DNA of 5,981 nt from Acetobacteraceae bacterium (GTDB taxonomy: Bacteria; Pseudomonadota; Alphaproteobacteria; Acetobacterales; Acetobacteraceae). The first letter of the stretch is position 1. Every line of letters starts with the position of its first letter. Below, in pieces: positions 1-5,981 of the stretch. The translations under genes and the position numbers were made by a program. The stretch is taken from positions 1 to 5,981 of the forward strand of contig PLSZ01000443.1 of the NCBI GenBank assembly GCA_003164305.1, given 5' to 3'. Below the pieces are notes generated by a model that was given only the letters and a program-made list of their open reading frames with translations, ran no database searches and was not told where the DNA came from.

Positions 1-35
1 CGGTCGAGCCGGGCCATGACGTGAAGGGAGTCTGA
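1..35 (+). CDS. 3' end of an upstream gene (partial, identity uncertain)
   Basis: The window opens inside what is probably a coding region. The frame ending with TGA at 33-35 reads ...VEPGHDVKGV-stop, and its stop lies three bases before the pheT start codon, which is the spacing expected inside an operon. The other two forward frames also stop early (at 17-19 and 22-24), so the frame cannot be proven from eleven codons. In many bacteria pheS (the alpha subunit of the same enzyme) precedes pheT, so pheS is the natural guess from synteny. The residues visible here are not a PheS signature, and another small gene could lie between pheS and pheT. Confidence 0.3.
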   Translation, partial: VEPGHDVKGV

Positions 36-38
36 ACC

Positions 39-2501
39 ATGAAATTCTCCCTCTCCTGGCTCAAGACCCACCTCGAGACCGACGCTTCCACGGACGTCAT
101 CACCGACACCCTCACCCGCGTCGGGCTTGAACTCGAAGGCGTCGAAAACCGCGGCGCCGCGATCGCCTCGTTCCGCGTCGCGCACGTGATCGAGGCGGTG
201 CAACACCCGAACGCCGATCGTCTGCGCGCCTGCAAGGTCGATACCGGCGAGGAAATCGTTTCTGTCGTGTGCGGCGCGCCGAACGCCCGGACCGGCATGA
301 AAGCCGTGTTCGCCGCCCCCGGCAGTTTCATCCCCGGCACCAACGTCACACTGAAAGTCGGCGAAATCCGCGGCGTGCAAAGCGCCGGCATGCTGCTGTC
401 GGCCCGCGAAATGGGACTTGGCGAGGATCACGCCGGCATCGTCGAACTTCCCGACGACGCGCCCGTCGGCCTGTCCTACGCGACGTATTCCGGCCTCGAC
501 GATCCGATCATCGAGATCAGCGTCACCCCCAATCGCGGCGATTGCTTCAGCGTGCGCGGCGTCGCGCGGGACCTCGCCGCCGCCGGGATCGGCACGCTGA
601 AACCGTTCCGTCCGCGCAAGATCGCCCCCTCGATCGATGGCGGCCCGCGCTGGAAGATCGAGTTTCCGGAAGCCTGTCCGTGGATCCTCGGCCGCGCCAT
701 CCAGGGCGTGCGCAATTCGCCGTCGCCGAAATGGTTGCAGGACCGGCTGACCTCGATCGGACTGCGGCCGATCAACGCGCTGGTCGACGTGACGAACTTC
801 TTCACCATCGACCTCGGCCGTCCATTGCACGTGTTCGACGTCGCCAAACTGACGGGCAACGCGCTGACCCTGTGCCACGGCGCCGGCGAGACGATGCGCG
901 CCCTGAACGGCAAGGACTACGTTGCCGACTTCGAGGATTGCGTGATCCGCGACGAGGCCGGCGTGCAATCGATCGCCGGCGTGATCGGCGGCGAGGCCAC
1001 CGGCTGCGACGAATCCACGCGCACCGTGTTCGTCGAATGCGCCTTGTTCGATCCCGTCCGCGTCGCGCTGACCGGCCGCCGGCATCAGATCCTTTCCGAC
1101 GCCCGGCAACGCTTCGAGCGCGGCCTGGATCCCGCGCTGATGCCGGACGCGATCGAAGCCGCCACCGCGATGATCATGGAACTGTGCGGCGGCGAGCCCG
1201 GCCCGGTCACCGAAGCCGGCGCGGAGCCCGCCTGGCAGCGCGACGCCACCATGCGCTTCTCCCGCGTCGCCGGACTGGGCGGCTCCGACATCGACGCCGA
1301 CGAGGCCGTCGCGTCCCTGCAACGACTGGGCTTTGGCGTCCGCCATCGCGATACTGACAAAGTAACGGTTGCCGTGCCGTCCTGGCGCAACGATATCGCG
1401 GCGCCCGTGGTGCTCGACCTGTCGCCGTCGCTGTCGCCCGAGATCGTCGCCCGCGTCACCGAAGGCTGCGCCGAGATCGAACCGGAATGCGATCTGATCG
1501 AGGAAGTCCTGCGCCTGAAAGGCCTCGACGCCGTGCCACCGGTCTCCCTGCCGCGCATGGCCCCGGTGCCGCTGGCGACCTTGACGCCGAAGCAGCAGCG
1601 CACCGCGCTGGCCCGCCGCACGCTGGCAGCGCTTGGCCTGGTCGAGTGCGTGACGTTCAGCTTCATGGCCACCGCCGACGCCGCGCTTTTCGGCGCCACG
1701 CCTGACGCGCTGCGCCTGTCCAACCCGATCGCCGCCGATCTGGACCAGTTGCGGCCGACCCCGATCGCGACGCTCGCCCTGGCGGCGCAACGCAACGCCG
1801 CCCGCGGCTATCCGGACACCGCGCTGTTCGAGGTCGGGCCGGCCTACCGCGCGGACGCCCCCGACGGCCAGCACCTCGTCGCCGCCGGCCTTCGCGCCGG
1901 CACCACCGGCCGCTCCTGGGCTCGTCCCACCCGCGGTGTCGATGCGATGGACGCCAAAGCGGACCTGTGGGCCGTGCTGGCCGCCGCCGGTGTCCCGCTG
2001 GAGGCGTTGATGGTCACCCCCGACGCGCCGGGCTTCTATCACCCCGGCCGCTCCGGGACGGTCCGGCAGGGACCGAAGACCGTGCTTGGCTCGTTCGGCG
2101 AGGTGCATCCGCGGGTGCTGGCCGCGATCGGCCTGACCGGCCCGGCGGTGGCGTTCGAACTGAACCTGGACGCGGTAGCCGAGCCAAAACGCCGCCGCAA
2201 AGCCGCGCCCGACCTGCCCGCGTTCCAGCCGCTGCGCCGCGACTTCGCCTTCCTGGTGGATTCCGGTGTGACGGCAGATGCTGTGCTGCGAGCGGCACGC
2301 GGGGCGGATCGCAACCTGATCGCCGGGGTGTCGCTGTTCGACGTCTACGAGGGCGAGAAACTGCCCGAAGGCAAGAAGTCGCTGGCCATTGAGGTCGTGT
2401 TCCAGCCGCGCGAACGCACCCTGACCGACGCGGAAATCGAGACGTCCGGGCAGAAGGTGGTCGCCGCGGTGGCGAAGGCGACGGGGGCGGTGTTGCGGTA
2501 G
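39..2501 (+). CDS. pheT: Phenylalanyl-tRNA synthetase beta subunit
   Basis: PheT is the large subunit of the cytoplasmic alpha2-beta2 enzyme that charges tRNA-Phe. PheS carries the aminoacylation site, while PheT binds tRNA and edits mischarged Tyr-tRNA. The 820-residue product has the full bacterial domain order. An N-terminal segment is followed by the EMAP/OB-type tRNA-binding domain (about 45-145, with HPNADRL at 56-62). The linker carries NRGDC at 165-169. The B3/B4 editing domain (about 210-385) has PLHVFD at 262-267 and RFERGLDP at 358-365. B5 follows (about 405-490), then the catalytic-like core (about 485-700) and a C-terminal FDX-ACB anticodon-binding domain (about 727-820, with RRDFAF around 733-738). 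The ATG at 39 has a strong ribosome site, AAGGGAG at 24-30, eight bases upstream. One oddity is a stretch of about 27 residues between WRNDI (449-453) and DLIEEV (485-490), where most PheT proteins have about four. No frameshift is seen. The identification is secure. Confidence 0.98.
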   Translation: MKFSLSWLKTHLETDASTDVITDTLTRVGLELEGVENRGAAIASFRVAHVIEAVQHPNADRLRACKVDTGEEIVSVVCGAPNARTGMKAVFAAPGSFIPGTNVTLKVGEIRGVQSAGMLLSAREMGLGEDHAGIVELPDDAPVGLSYATYSGLDDPIIEISVTPNRGDCFSVRGVARDLAAAGIGTLKPFRPRKIAPSIDGGPRWKIEFPEACPWILGRAIQGVRNSPSPKWLQDRLTSIGLRPINALVDVTNFFTIDLGRPLHVFDVAKLTGNALTLCHGAGETMRALNGKDYVADFEDCVIRDEAGVQSIAGVIGGEATGCDESTRTVFVECALFDPVRVALTGRRHQILSDARQRFERGLDPALMPDAIEAATAMIMELCGGEPGPVTEAGAEPAWQRDATMRFSRVAGLGGSDIDADEAVASLQRLGFGVRHRDTDKVTVAVPSWRNDIAAPVVLDLSPSLSPEIVARVTEGCAEIEPECDLIEEVLRLKGLDAVPPVSLPRMAPVPLATLTPKQQRTALARRTLAALGLVECVTFSFMATADAALFGATPDALRLSNPIAADLDQLRPTPIATLALAAQRNAARGYPDTALFEVGPAYRADAPDGQHLVAAGLRAGTTGRSWARPTRGVDAMDAKADLWAVLAAAGVPLEALMVTPDAPGFYHPGRSGTVRQGPKTVLGSFGEVHPRVLAAIGLTGPAVAFELNLDAVAEPKRRRKAAPDLPAFQPLRRDFAFLVDSGVTADAVLRAARGADRNLIAGVSLFDVYEGEKLPEGKKSLAIEVVFQPRERTLTDAEIETSGQKVVAAVAKATGAVLR
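1398..1478 (+). other. Lineage-type insertion in the PheT B5 region
   Basis: Within pheT, residues about 454-480 separate the B5 motif WRNDI from DLIEEV. In typical bacterial PheT these motifs are about four residues apart, as in WRxDI-x4-DLIEEV. The extra 81 bases stay in frame and have the same GC-rich codon use as the rest of the gene. They encode a proline/serine-containing stretch (LSPSLSP at 461-467) followed by EGCAEIEPEC (475-484). From memory, Acetobacteraceae PheT proteins have a similar segment, so it is probably a clade marker rather than a new event here. The boundaries are approximate because they come from motif spacing, not an alignment. Confidence 0.6.
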
Positions 2502-2629
2502 GGATTGTTTCGGTTCCAGCGCGGCCGTCGATCGAACTTTACCCGCCTTGCGGCCGACTTCAGGTTGGCGGCGCCAAGGTTCGGATTGATCGTCCTGCCT
2601 CCGGGTGAGTTACTGAAAAGGATCGTGAC

Positions 2630-2887
2630 ATGAGCAAGGGAACCTATCCCCTCAAGCTTCCGGCGTCGGTCAAGGCCGCCGCGGCGCGGTTGGCGAAAGA
2701 AGACGGCGTCTCGCTCAATCAGTGGATTGCCGCGGCGGTCGCGCAAAAAGTAGGCGCGGTCGAGACCGCCGCCACGTTTTTCCCGCGCCGCGCCGGCGAT
2801 GCCCGGCCCGGAGATTTGCACGGAATTCTTGCTCGGATACCTGATCGGGAGCCTGACCCTGGCGATGAATTGCCGTCTGGGTTGTAA
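2630..2887 (+). CDS. Small ribbon-helix-helix, HicB-antitoxin-like protein
   Basis: This is a complete 85-residue protein of the kind annotated as HicB-family antitoxin or Arc/MetJ-type ribbon-helix-helix protein. Residues 6-10 (YPLKL) fit the DNA-contacting beta strand. Residues about 11-26 form the first helix (ASVKAAAARLAKEDG), and residues about 28-44 the second (SLNQWIAAAVAQKVGAVE). The spacing around EDGVSLNQ is typical of the fold. The C-terminal half is acidic and proline-rich (PDREPDPGDEL at about 70-80) and probably unstructured. The ATG has a clear ribosome site, AAAAGGA at 2616-2622. The 128-base gap after pheT contains only a weak hairpin (TTGGC 2565-2569 with GCCAA 2573-2577) and no T-run, so read-through from pheT is possible. 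No HicA-like toxin is encoded on either side, so this is likely a solitary DNA-binding regulator. Its target is unknown. Confidence 0.75.
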   Translation: MSKGTYPLKLPASVKAAAARLAKEDGVSLNQWIAAAVAQKVGAVETAATFFPRRAGDARPGDLHGILARIPDREPDPGDELPSGL

Positions 2888-3040
2888 GCTGGTTCGCGGG
2901 AGACTCTGGAAGGAAACCGCTGATCTTTGTTCCTACACCAGAATAATCGTGATAAGCGGCTGGCCGCCATCGGAAGAAATGCCAGCGGCGCTTCTGGCTC
3001 GACCGAGGTCGCGGCGCGGAAGCCATGGGAACCGCGATCC

Positions 3041-3076
3041 GCTCAGTATTTGCTCAGTTAAAGAGCAGCAATGAGC
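3041..3076. promoter_or_regulatory. Phased GCTC/GAGC half-site array (candidate operator)
   Basis: Four copies of one tetranucleotide are spaced at about one DNA turn: GCTC at 3041 and 3052, then its reverse complement GAGC at 3063 and 3073. The first two extend to an exact direct repeat, GCTCAGT (3041-3047 and 3052-3058). The centre pair forms GCTC-N7-GAGC. Same-face spacing (11, 11 and 10 bases) and two-by-two inversion are what a dimeric or tetrameric regulator would need. The array lies 140-175 bases before the binding-protein gene. The regulator is unknown, and the half-sites are short enough that chance cannot be excluded. Confidence 0.35.
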
Positions 3077-3123
3077 CATTTGCTTATATACGGTTCACAG
3101 TAAACTGGAATCCCACTCATTGC
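3068..3123. promoter_or_regulatory. 8-bp inverted repeat flanking an AT-rich, promoter-like segment
   Basis: GCAATGAG at 3068-3075 is exactly repeated in inverse as CTCATTGC at 3116-3123, with 40 bases between. The enclosed segment contains TTGCTT (3080-3085), TATATA (3085-3090) and TAAACT (3101-3106), the most promoter-like stretch upstream of the operon. No pair matches a sigma-70 promoter with 16-18 base spacing: TTGCTT to TAAACT is 15. The promoter itself is therefore tentative. The arms could be paired operator sites around it. Confidence 0.3.
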
Positions 3124-3131
3124 GCACCGCA

Positions 3132-3210
3132 CCAAAAACCCCTAACCTCCCTCACACGAGAAAGAATGATCCGTCGGAAGCGTTCTGGTGATTTTTTTGG
3201 CAGATGGAGG
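3132..3210 (+). promoter_or_regulatory. Possible leader hairpin and T-run before the binding-protein gene
   Basis: An RNA hairpin can form from AGAATG (3163-3168) with CGTTCT (3181-3186, one G-T wobble), capped by TCC (3170-3172) with GGA (3176-3178). Five bases later comes a run of seven T's (3192-3198), the longest T-run in the window. Two further complements are present. CCAAAAA (3132-3138) matches TTTTTGG (3194-3200), and CCTCC (3146-3150) matches the ribosome site GGAGG (3206-3210). These two pairings cross, so a simple fold can hold only one. This could be an attenuator or a translation switch, but the hairpin is weak and the complements are short. Confidence 0.25.
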
Positions 3211-3218
3211 CCCCCGTG
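3206..3218 (+). promoter_or_regulatory. Ribosome site favouring a GTG start for the binding protein
   Basis: GGAGG at 3206-3210 sits five bases before the in-frame GTG at 3216. The alternative ATG at 3204 overlaps this motif and has only T-rich sequence before it (TTTTTTTGGCAG), with no purine-rich ribosome site. The GTG start is therefore preferred, removing four residues (MEAP) and leaving a conventional Tat signal at the N-terminus. Confidence 0.7.
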
Positions 3219-4505
3219 CCCCGTTCCACCAACCAGAACCCCAGCGGGACCTCCCGCCGGACCCTGCTGAAAGCCGCGACCGCCGCCGCCACGACCGCGG
3301 CCGTCACCGGCTTCCCCACCATCTGGGCGCAAAACATCAAAAACGTGGTGCTCCGCCATAATGGCACCCCGGTCACCGCCATCCCCGCCATCGGCGAGCA
3401 AGCCAACAAGGACCTCCCCTTCACTATCAAAATGCAGGCCAGCGAGGGCAACGAACTGCTCAACCGCCTGCTGACCGCCCCCACCTCCGTCGATTGCGCC
3501 GACATCAGCATCACCTTCCTGAAATACCTCGTCGGCCGAGACGTCCTCCAGGCCATCCCGGTGGCGAAGGTCAGGGACTGGGACCGCACCATCCCGGTGC
3601 TGACCAAAGGCGAGTATCCGGACGGCGGCAAAGCGTCCCGCCAGGGTACCGCGCCGGCCAGCGTGATCTACGCCACCGACGCCGGCGGTCAGGCGTTCCA
3701 TGACGGGCCGAGCGACTGGCTGACCTTGCTGCCGATGATCACCAACGGCGACACGCTCGGCATCAGGCCCGACCTGACCGGCCGTCCGGTCACCAGTTGG
3801 GCGGATCTGTTGTCGCCGGATTTCAAAGGCCGCGCCGCCTTGCAGGAACAGCCGACGATCGGCGTGATGGACACCGCGCTGGCGCTGGAAGCGTCCGGAG
3901 AAATCAAATACGGCGACAAAGGCAACATGACCAAGGCCGAGATCGACAAGACCATCAAGATCATGACCGACTTCAAGAAAGCCGGCCAGTTCCGCTCGTT
4001 CTGGTCGACGTTCGATCAATCGGTCAACCTGATGGCGTCCGGCGAGGTCGTGATCCAATCGATGATCGCCCCCGCCGTCGCGGCCGTCCGCTCCCGCGGC
4101 ATCGCTTGCACGTTCCAGCCGTTGAAGGAAGGCTATCGAGGCTGGTGCACCGGTTTCGGCGTGATGAAGCACGTGACCGGCCTCGAACTGGAATGTTTTT
4201 ACGAATACCTCAACTGGTACACCAGCGGGTTTCAGGGCGCCTTCATCGCGCGCGAAGGCTACTACGCCGCGCAGCCTGAGAACGCCCGCAAGTTCCTCAC
4301 GGAAGCGGAATGGGATTACTGGTACGGCGGCAAGCCCGCCACCACCGACATCGTCAACCAGTTCGGCAAGGTCATGGAACACCCTGGCGCCGTCCGCGAC
4401 GGAGGCGCGTTCTGGGATCGACTGGGCCACATCGCCGCGTGGAACGCGGTGATGGATGAAGACCGCTATCTCACCCGCAGGTGGAACGAATTCGTCACCT
4501 CATGA
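3216..4505 (+). CDS. Tat-exported PotD-like ABC transporter substrate-binding protein
   Basis: This is a periplasmic solute-binding protein that would deliver its ligand to an ABC importer whose permease and ATPase genes are not in the window. From the preferred GTG start it has 429 residues. A twin-arginine signal comes first: SRRTLLK at 13-19, an alanine/threonine-rich hydrophobic stretch at 20-31, then GFPTIWAQ (32-39) at the likely cleavage region. The mature part resembles the PotD/PotF class (type II, extracellular solute-binding family) and has the family-typical SWADLLSPDFKGRAAL (around 194-209) and NLMASGEVVIQS in the second lobe. The C-terminus, YLTRRWNEF, is intact. Automatic annotation would probably say spermidine/putrescine binding, but this class binds many ligands. 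RutA follows after only 15 bases, so a pyrimidine or related N-heterocycle is a plausible ligand by context. The fold class is secure and the ligand is not. Confidence 0.88.
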   Translation: MPRSTNQNPSGTSRRTLLKAATAAATTAAVTGFPTIWAQNIKNVVLRHNGTPVTAIPAIGEQANKDLPFTIKMQASEGNELLNRLLTAPTSVDCADISITFLKYLVGRDVLQAIPVAKVRDWDRTIPVLTKGEYPDGGKASRQGTAPASVIYATDAGGQAFHDGPSDWLTLLPMITNGDTLGIRPDLTGRPVTSWADLLSPDFKGRAALQEQPTIGVMDTALALEASGEIKYGDKGNMTKAEIDKTIKIMTDFKKAGQFRSFWSTFDQSVNLMASGEVVIQSMIAPAVAAVRSRGIACTFQPLKEGYRGWCTGFGVMKHVTGLELECFYEYLNWYTSGFQGAFIAREGYYAAQPENARKFLTEAEWDYWYGGKPATTDIVNQFGKVMEHPGAVRDGGAFWDRLGHIAAWNAVMDEDRYLTRRWNEFVTS

Positions 4506-4520
4506 AAAGGAAACCATTCG

Positions 4521-5606
4521 ATGCAGCTTGGCGTGTTCATTCCGATCGGTAACAATGGCTGGCTGATTTCCACGACCTCGCCGCAATACAAACCGAGCTT
4601 CGACCTCAATCGCACGGTGGTCGAAAAGGCCGAGCGCTTCGGCTTCGATTTCGCGCTGTCGATGATCAAATTGCATGGCTTTGGCGGGCCCTCGCAGTTC
4701 TGGGATTACAACCTGGAATCGTTCACCCTGATGGCCGGCCTCGCCGCGGTGACGTCGCGCATTCAACTGTTCGCCACCTGCGCCGTGCTGACCGTGCCGC
4801 CGGCGTTCACCGCGCGCATGGCGGTGACGATCGACAGCATCAGCCACGGCCGGTTCGGCGTGAACATCATCTCCGGCTGGCAGCGCCGCGAATACGCTCA
4901 GATGGGCATCTGGCCAGGCTCCGAGCACTACAACCGCCGCTACGATTACTGCGGTGAATACGTCACCGTGATGAAGGAGTTGTGGGCGACCGGGCATTCC
5001 GACTTCCAGGGCGACTTCTTCAAAATGGACGATTGCCGCTGCCTGCCGCTGCCGACGGCGAAAATCCCCATCATCTCGGCCGGCCAGAGCGATGCCGGCA
5101 CGCGCTACGCGGCCCAGTACGCGGATTATAACTTCTGCTCCAGCGGCGGCATCAACACGCCGACGATGGTGGCGCCCTCCGTCGCCCGCCTCGTCGCGGC
5201 CAATCAGGAAATCGGCGGCAAGTGCGGCGCGCTGGTGCTGACCATGGTGATCGCCGATGAGACCGATGAAGCCGCAATGGCGAAATGGGAGCATTACAAA
5301 GCCGGCACCGACGTCGAAGCGCTCGCCTGGCGGGACGCGCAGGCGTCGGACGATCCGACGCGCGACCCGCTGGCTGGGCCGAACAAGCGGCGGACTCTGG
5401 GCACCATCAACCTGCCGACGCAGGGTGGCGTGTTGTGCGGGTCTTACGCCAATGTCGCGCGGATGCTGGATGAATTGTCCACGGTCCCCGGCGTGCAAGG
5501 CGTGATGCTGACGTTCGACGATTTCGTCATCGGGATGGAACAATTCGGCACCCGCGTTCAACCGCTGATGCGCTGCCGCGAAACCACACGGTTGGCGGCG
5601 GAGTAA
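4521..5606 (+). CDS. rutA: Pyrimidine monooxygenase RutA
   Basis: RutA is a cytoplasmic flavin-dependent monooxygenase of the bacterial luciferase-like family. It uses reduced FMN and O2 to cleave the uracil (or thymine) ring between N3 and C4, giving ureidoacrylate for the Rut pathway, and it needs a separate flavin reductase (RutF). The 361-residue product aligns by eye with E. coli RutA along its whole length. Shared blocks include [14 protein letters not shown] (4-17), [15 protein letters not shown] (42-56), [19 protein letters not shown] (64-82) and GQSDAG (188-193). GSYAxVARMLDE (307-318) and LTFDDF (330-335) continue the match. Residues I recall as FMN contacts (I49, K50, N115, E124, R140, Y141, S190) and as the O2 pocket (L46, T86, N115, W120) are all present. 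The ATG has AAAAGGAAA at 4505-4513 before it. The gene is 15 bases after the binding-protein gene and 4 bases before the next, so it is co-transcribed. Confidence 0.93.
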   Translation: MQLGVFIPIGNNGWLISTTSPQYKPSFDLNRTVVEKAERFGFDFALSMIKLHGFGGPSQFWDYNLESFTLMAGLAAVTSRIQLFATCAVLTVPPAFTARMAVTIDSISHGRFGVNIISGWQRREYAQMGIWPGSEHYNRRYDYCGEYVTVMKELWATGHSDFQGDFFKMDDCRCLPLPTAKIPIISAGQSDAGTRYAAQYADYNFCSSGGINTPTMVAPSVARLVAANQEIGGKCGALVLTMVIADETDEAAMAKWEHYKAGTDVEALAWRDAQASDDPTRDPLAGPNKRRTLGTINLPTQGGVLCGSYANVARMLDELSTVPGVQGVMLTFDDFVIGMEQFGTRVQPLMRCRETTRLAAE

Positions 5607-5610
5607 CCCC

Positions 5611-5981
5611 ATGGCGCGCAAACCGTTTCATCTCGCCTGGTTCATTTCGAAAGGTTATGGACCGAAAGCGTGGCGCATGCCCTGGGGCGGTCCCAATCCA
5701 GCCTCCTGGGTCAAGCCCGACCTGTTCGTGACACTGGCGCGCGAACTGGAGCGCGCCGCTTTCGATTACGTGATGATCGAGGACTCCTCGAACATTCCCT
5801 ATACCTACCGAAATTCGCACGATACCTATGTGCGCTACGCCGTCGACTCGCCAAAACTCGACCCGTCGGTGCTGGCGCCGTTCCTGATCCAGGCGACGTC
5901 ACGCATCGGCATCGTCACCACGCTTTCAACCACCGAATATCATCCGTTCATGCTGGCGCGCCTGACCAACACGCTGGATCA
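5611..5981 (+). CDS. NtaA/DszA/SnaA-type flavin monooxygenase (5' part, cut by window end)
   Basis: An open frame runs from ATG 5611 off the right edge, giving 123 complete codons. It starts four bases after the rutA stop and has GGAG at 5600-5603 as ribosome site, so translation is probably coupled to rutA. The protein begins FHLAWFISKGYG with a W-x-P-W-G-G-rich stretch (about 21-29). It continues with LARELERAAFDYVMIEDSS (44-62), then LAPFLIQATSRIGIVTTLSTTEYHPFMLARLTNTLD (88-123). This is the N-terminal pattern of the long luciferase-like monooxygenases NtaA, DszA, SnaA and DmoA (usually about 440-460 residues), which use reduced FMN from a partner reductase on varied nitrogen or sulfur compounds. 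It is not a second RutA: the GNNGWLIS and MIKLxGFGG blocks are absent. It is also not RutB, which is an amidohydrolase. The substrate is unknown. Confidence 0.85.
   Translation, partial: MARKPFHLAWFISKGYGPKAWRMPWGGPNPASWVKPDLFVTLARELERAAFDYVMIEDSSNIPYTYRNSHDTYVRYAVDSPKLDPSVLAPFLIQATSRIGIVTTLSTTEYHPFMLARLTNTLD

Larger units (their letters stand above)
2888..3215. other. Non-coding control region upstream of the sbp-rutA operon
   Basis: I find no convincing gene in these 328 bases. Short open frames across them lack family resemblance and a proper ribosome site. The left half has two small GC hairpins, GCGGC 2956-2960 with GCCGC 2963-2967, and GCCAG 2981-2985 with CTGGC 2994-2998. Neither is followed by a T-run, so they are weak terminator candidates. 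The right half, from about 3040, is clearly richer in A and T than its surroundings. It holds the half-site array, inverted repeat and leader hairpin listed separately. No RutR-like TTGACCA/TGGTCAA palindrome is seen. Confidence 0.6.

Noticed and set aside
269..1357. Arginine-rich 362-codon frame inside pheT
   Set aside because: It is a +1-type shadow of pheT with extreme arginine content and no domain. PheT is continuous across the region.
2565..2577. TTGGC-GGC-GCCAA hairpin as pheT terminator
   Set aside because: It has a five-base-pair stem with a three-base loop and no T-run after it, which is too weak to call.
2956..2998. Two GC hairpins as a rho-independent terminator after the small RHH gene
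   Set aside because: The stems are only five base pairs and neither is followed by a T-run, so they do not meet the pattern.
3091..3134. tRNA-like 3' end (GGTTCA ... CACCGCACCA)
   Set aside because: The T-arm does not pair in the required GGTTCRANNCC form, and no matching acceptor, D-arm or anticodon arm lies upstream at the right distance.
2888..3215. Insertion sequence remnant or CRISPR-like repeat array
   Set aside because: There are no transposase fragments, paired terminal repeats with target duplication, or regularly spaced long repeats. The repeats present are 4-8 bases.
3025..3270. Small + strand frame crossing the control region into the binding-protein gene
   Set aside because: There is no ribosome site, no recognisable protein, and it overlaps the binding-protein start in another frame.
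3117..4430. Long minus-strand open frame (437 codons) opposite the binding-protein gene
   Set aside because: It mirrors the GC-rich third positions of the + strand gene and has a Gly/Val/Asp/Arg-rich composition with no family resemblance. The + strand frame is an intact, recognisable protein with a signal peptide and ribosome site.
4500..5621. Long minus-strand open frame (373 codons) opposite rutA
   Set aside because: The + strand encodes RutA with all key residues. The antisense product is rich in His/Arg/Gly/Ala and looks like the usual high-GC shadow.

Overview
The window is high-GC DNA with the codon bias of an alphaproteobacterium. The PheT protein carries a short extra segment in its B5 region. 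This segment, together with a Tat-exported PotD-like binding protein, resembles Acetobacteraceae/Rhodospirillales proteins as I remember them. That placement is an inference from resemblance, not a search result. All convincing genes lie on the + strand.

Region 1 (1-2501) is housekeeping. The last few codons of an upstream gene (probably, but not provably, pheS) are followed by a complete pheT for the beta subunit of phenylalanyl-tRNA synthetase. Region 2 (2502-2887) holds one small ribbon-helix-helix, HicB-antitoxin-like gene with no toxin partner in view. Region 3 (2888-3215) is a non-coding stretch of about 330 bases. It contains phased GCTC/GAGC half-sites, a perfect 8-bp inverted repeat around an AT-rich segment, and a hairpin followed by seven T's just before the next gene. 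It looks like the control region of the downstream operon.

Region 4 (3216-5981, open at the right edge) is a tightly packed catabolic operon. It encodes a Tat-exported PotD-like ABC-transporter binding protein, then RutA (the flavin-dependent pyrimidine monooxygenase that opens the uracil ring), then the 5' part of a second luciferase-like monooxygenase of the NtaA/DszA/SnaA type. The gaps are 15 and 4 bases. The RutA assignment is strong: the FMN- and oxygen-pocket residues I recall from E. coli RutA are all present.

The most interesting point is this arrangement. In the E. coli rut operon, rutA is followed by rutB (an amidohydrolase) and uptake is by the permease RutG. Here rutA is preceded by an ABC-type binding protein and followed by a second flavin monooxygenase. 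This suggests a variant pathway for pyrimidines or a related N-heterocycle with high-affinity ABC uptake and two flavin-dependent oxidation steps. The substrate is not readable from the sequence, and the rest of the operon lies beyond the window.
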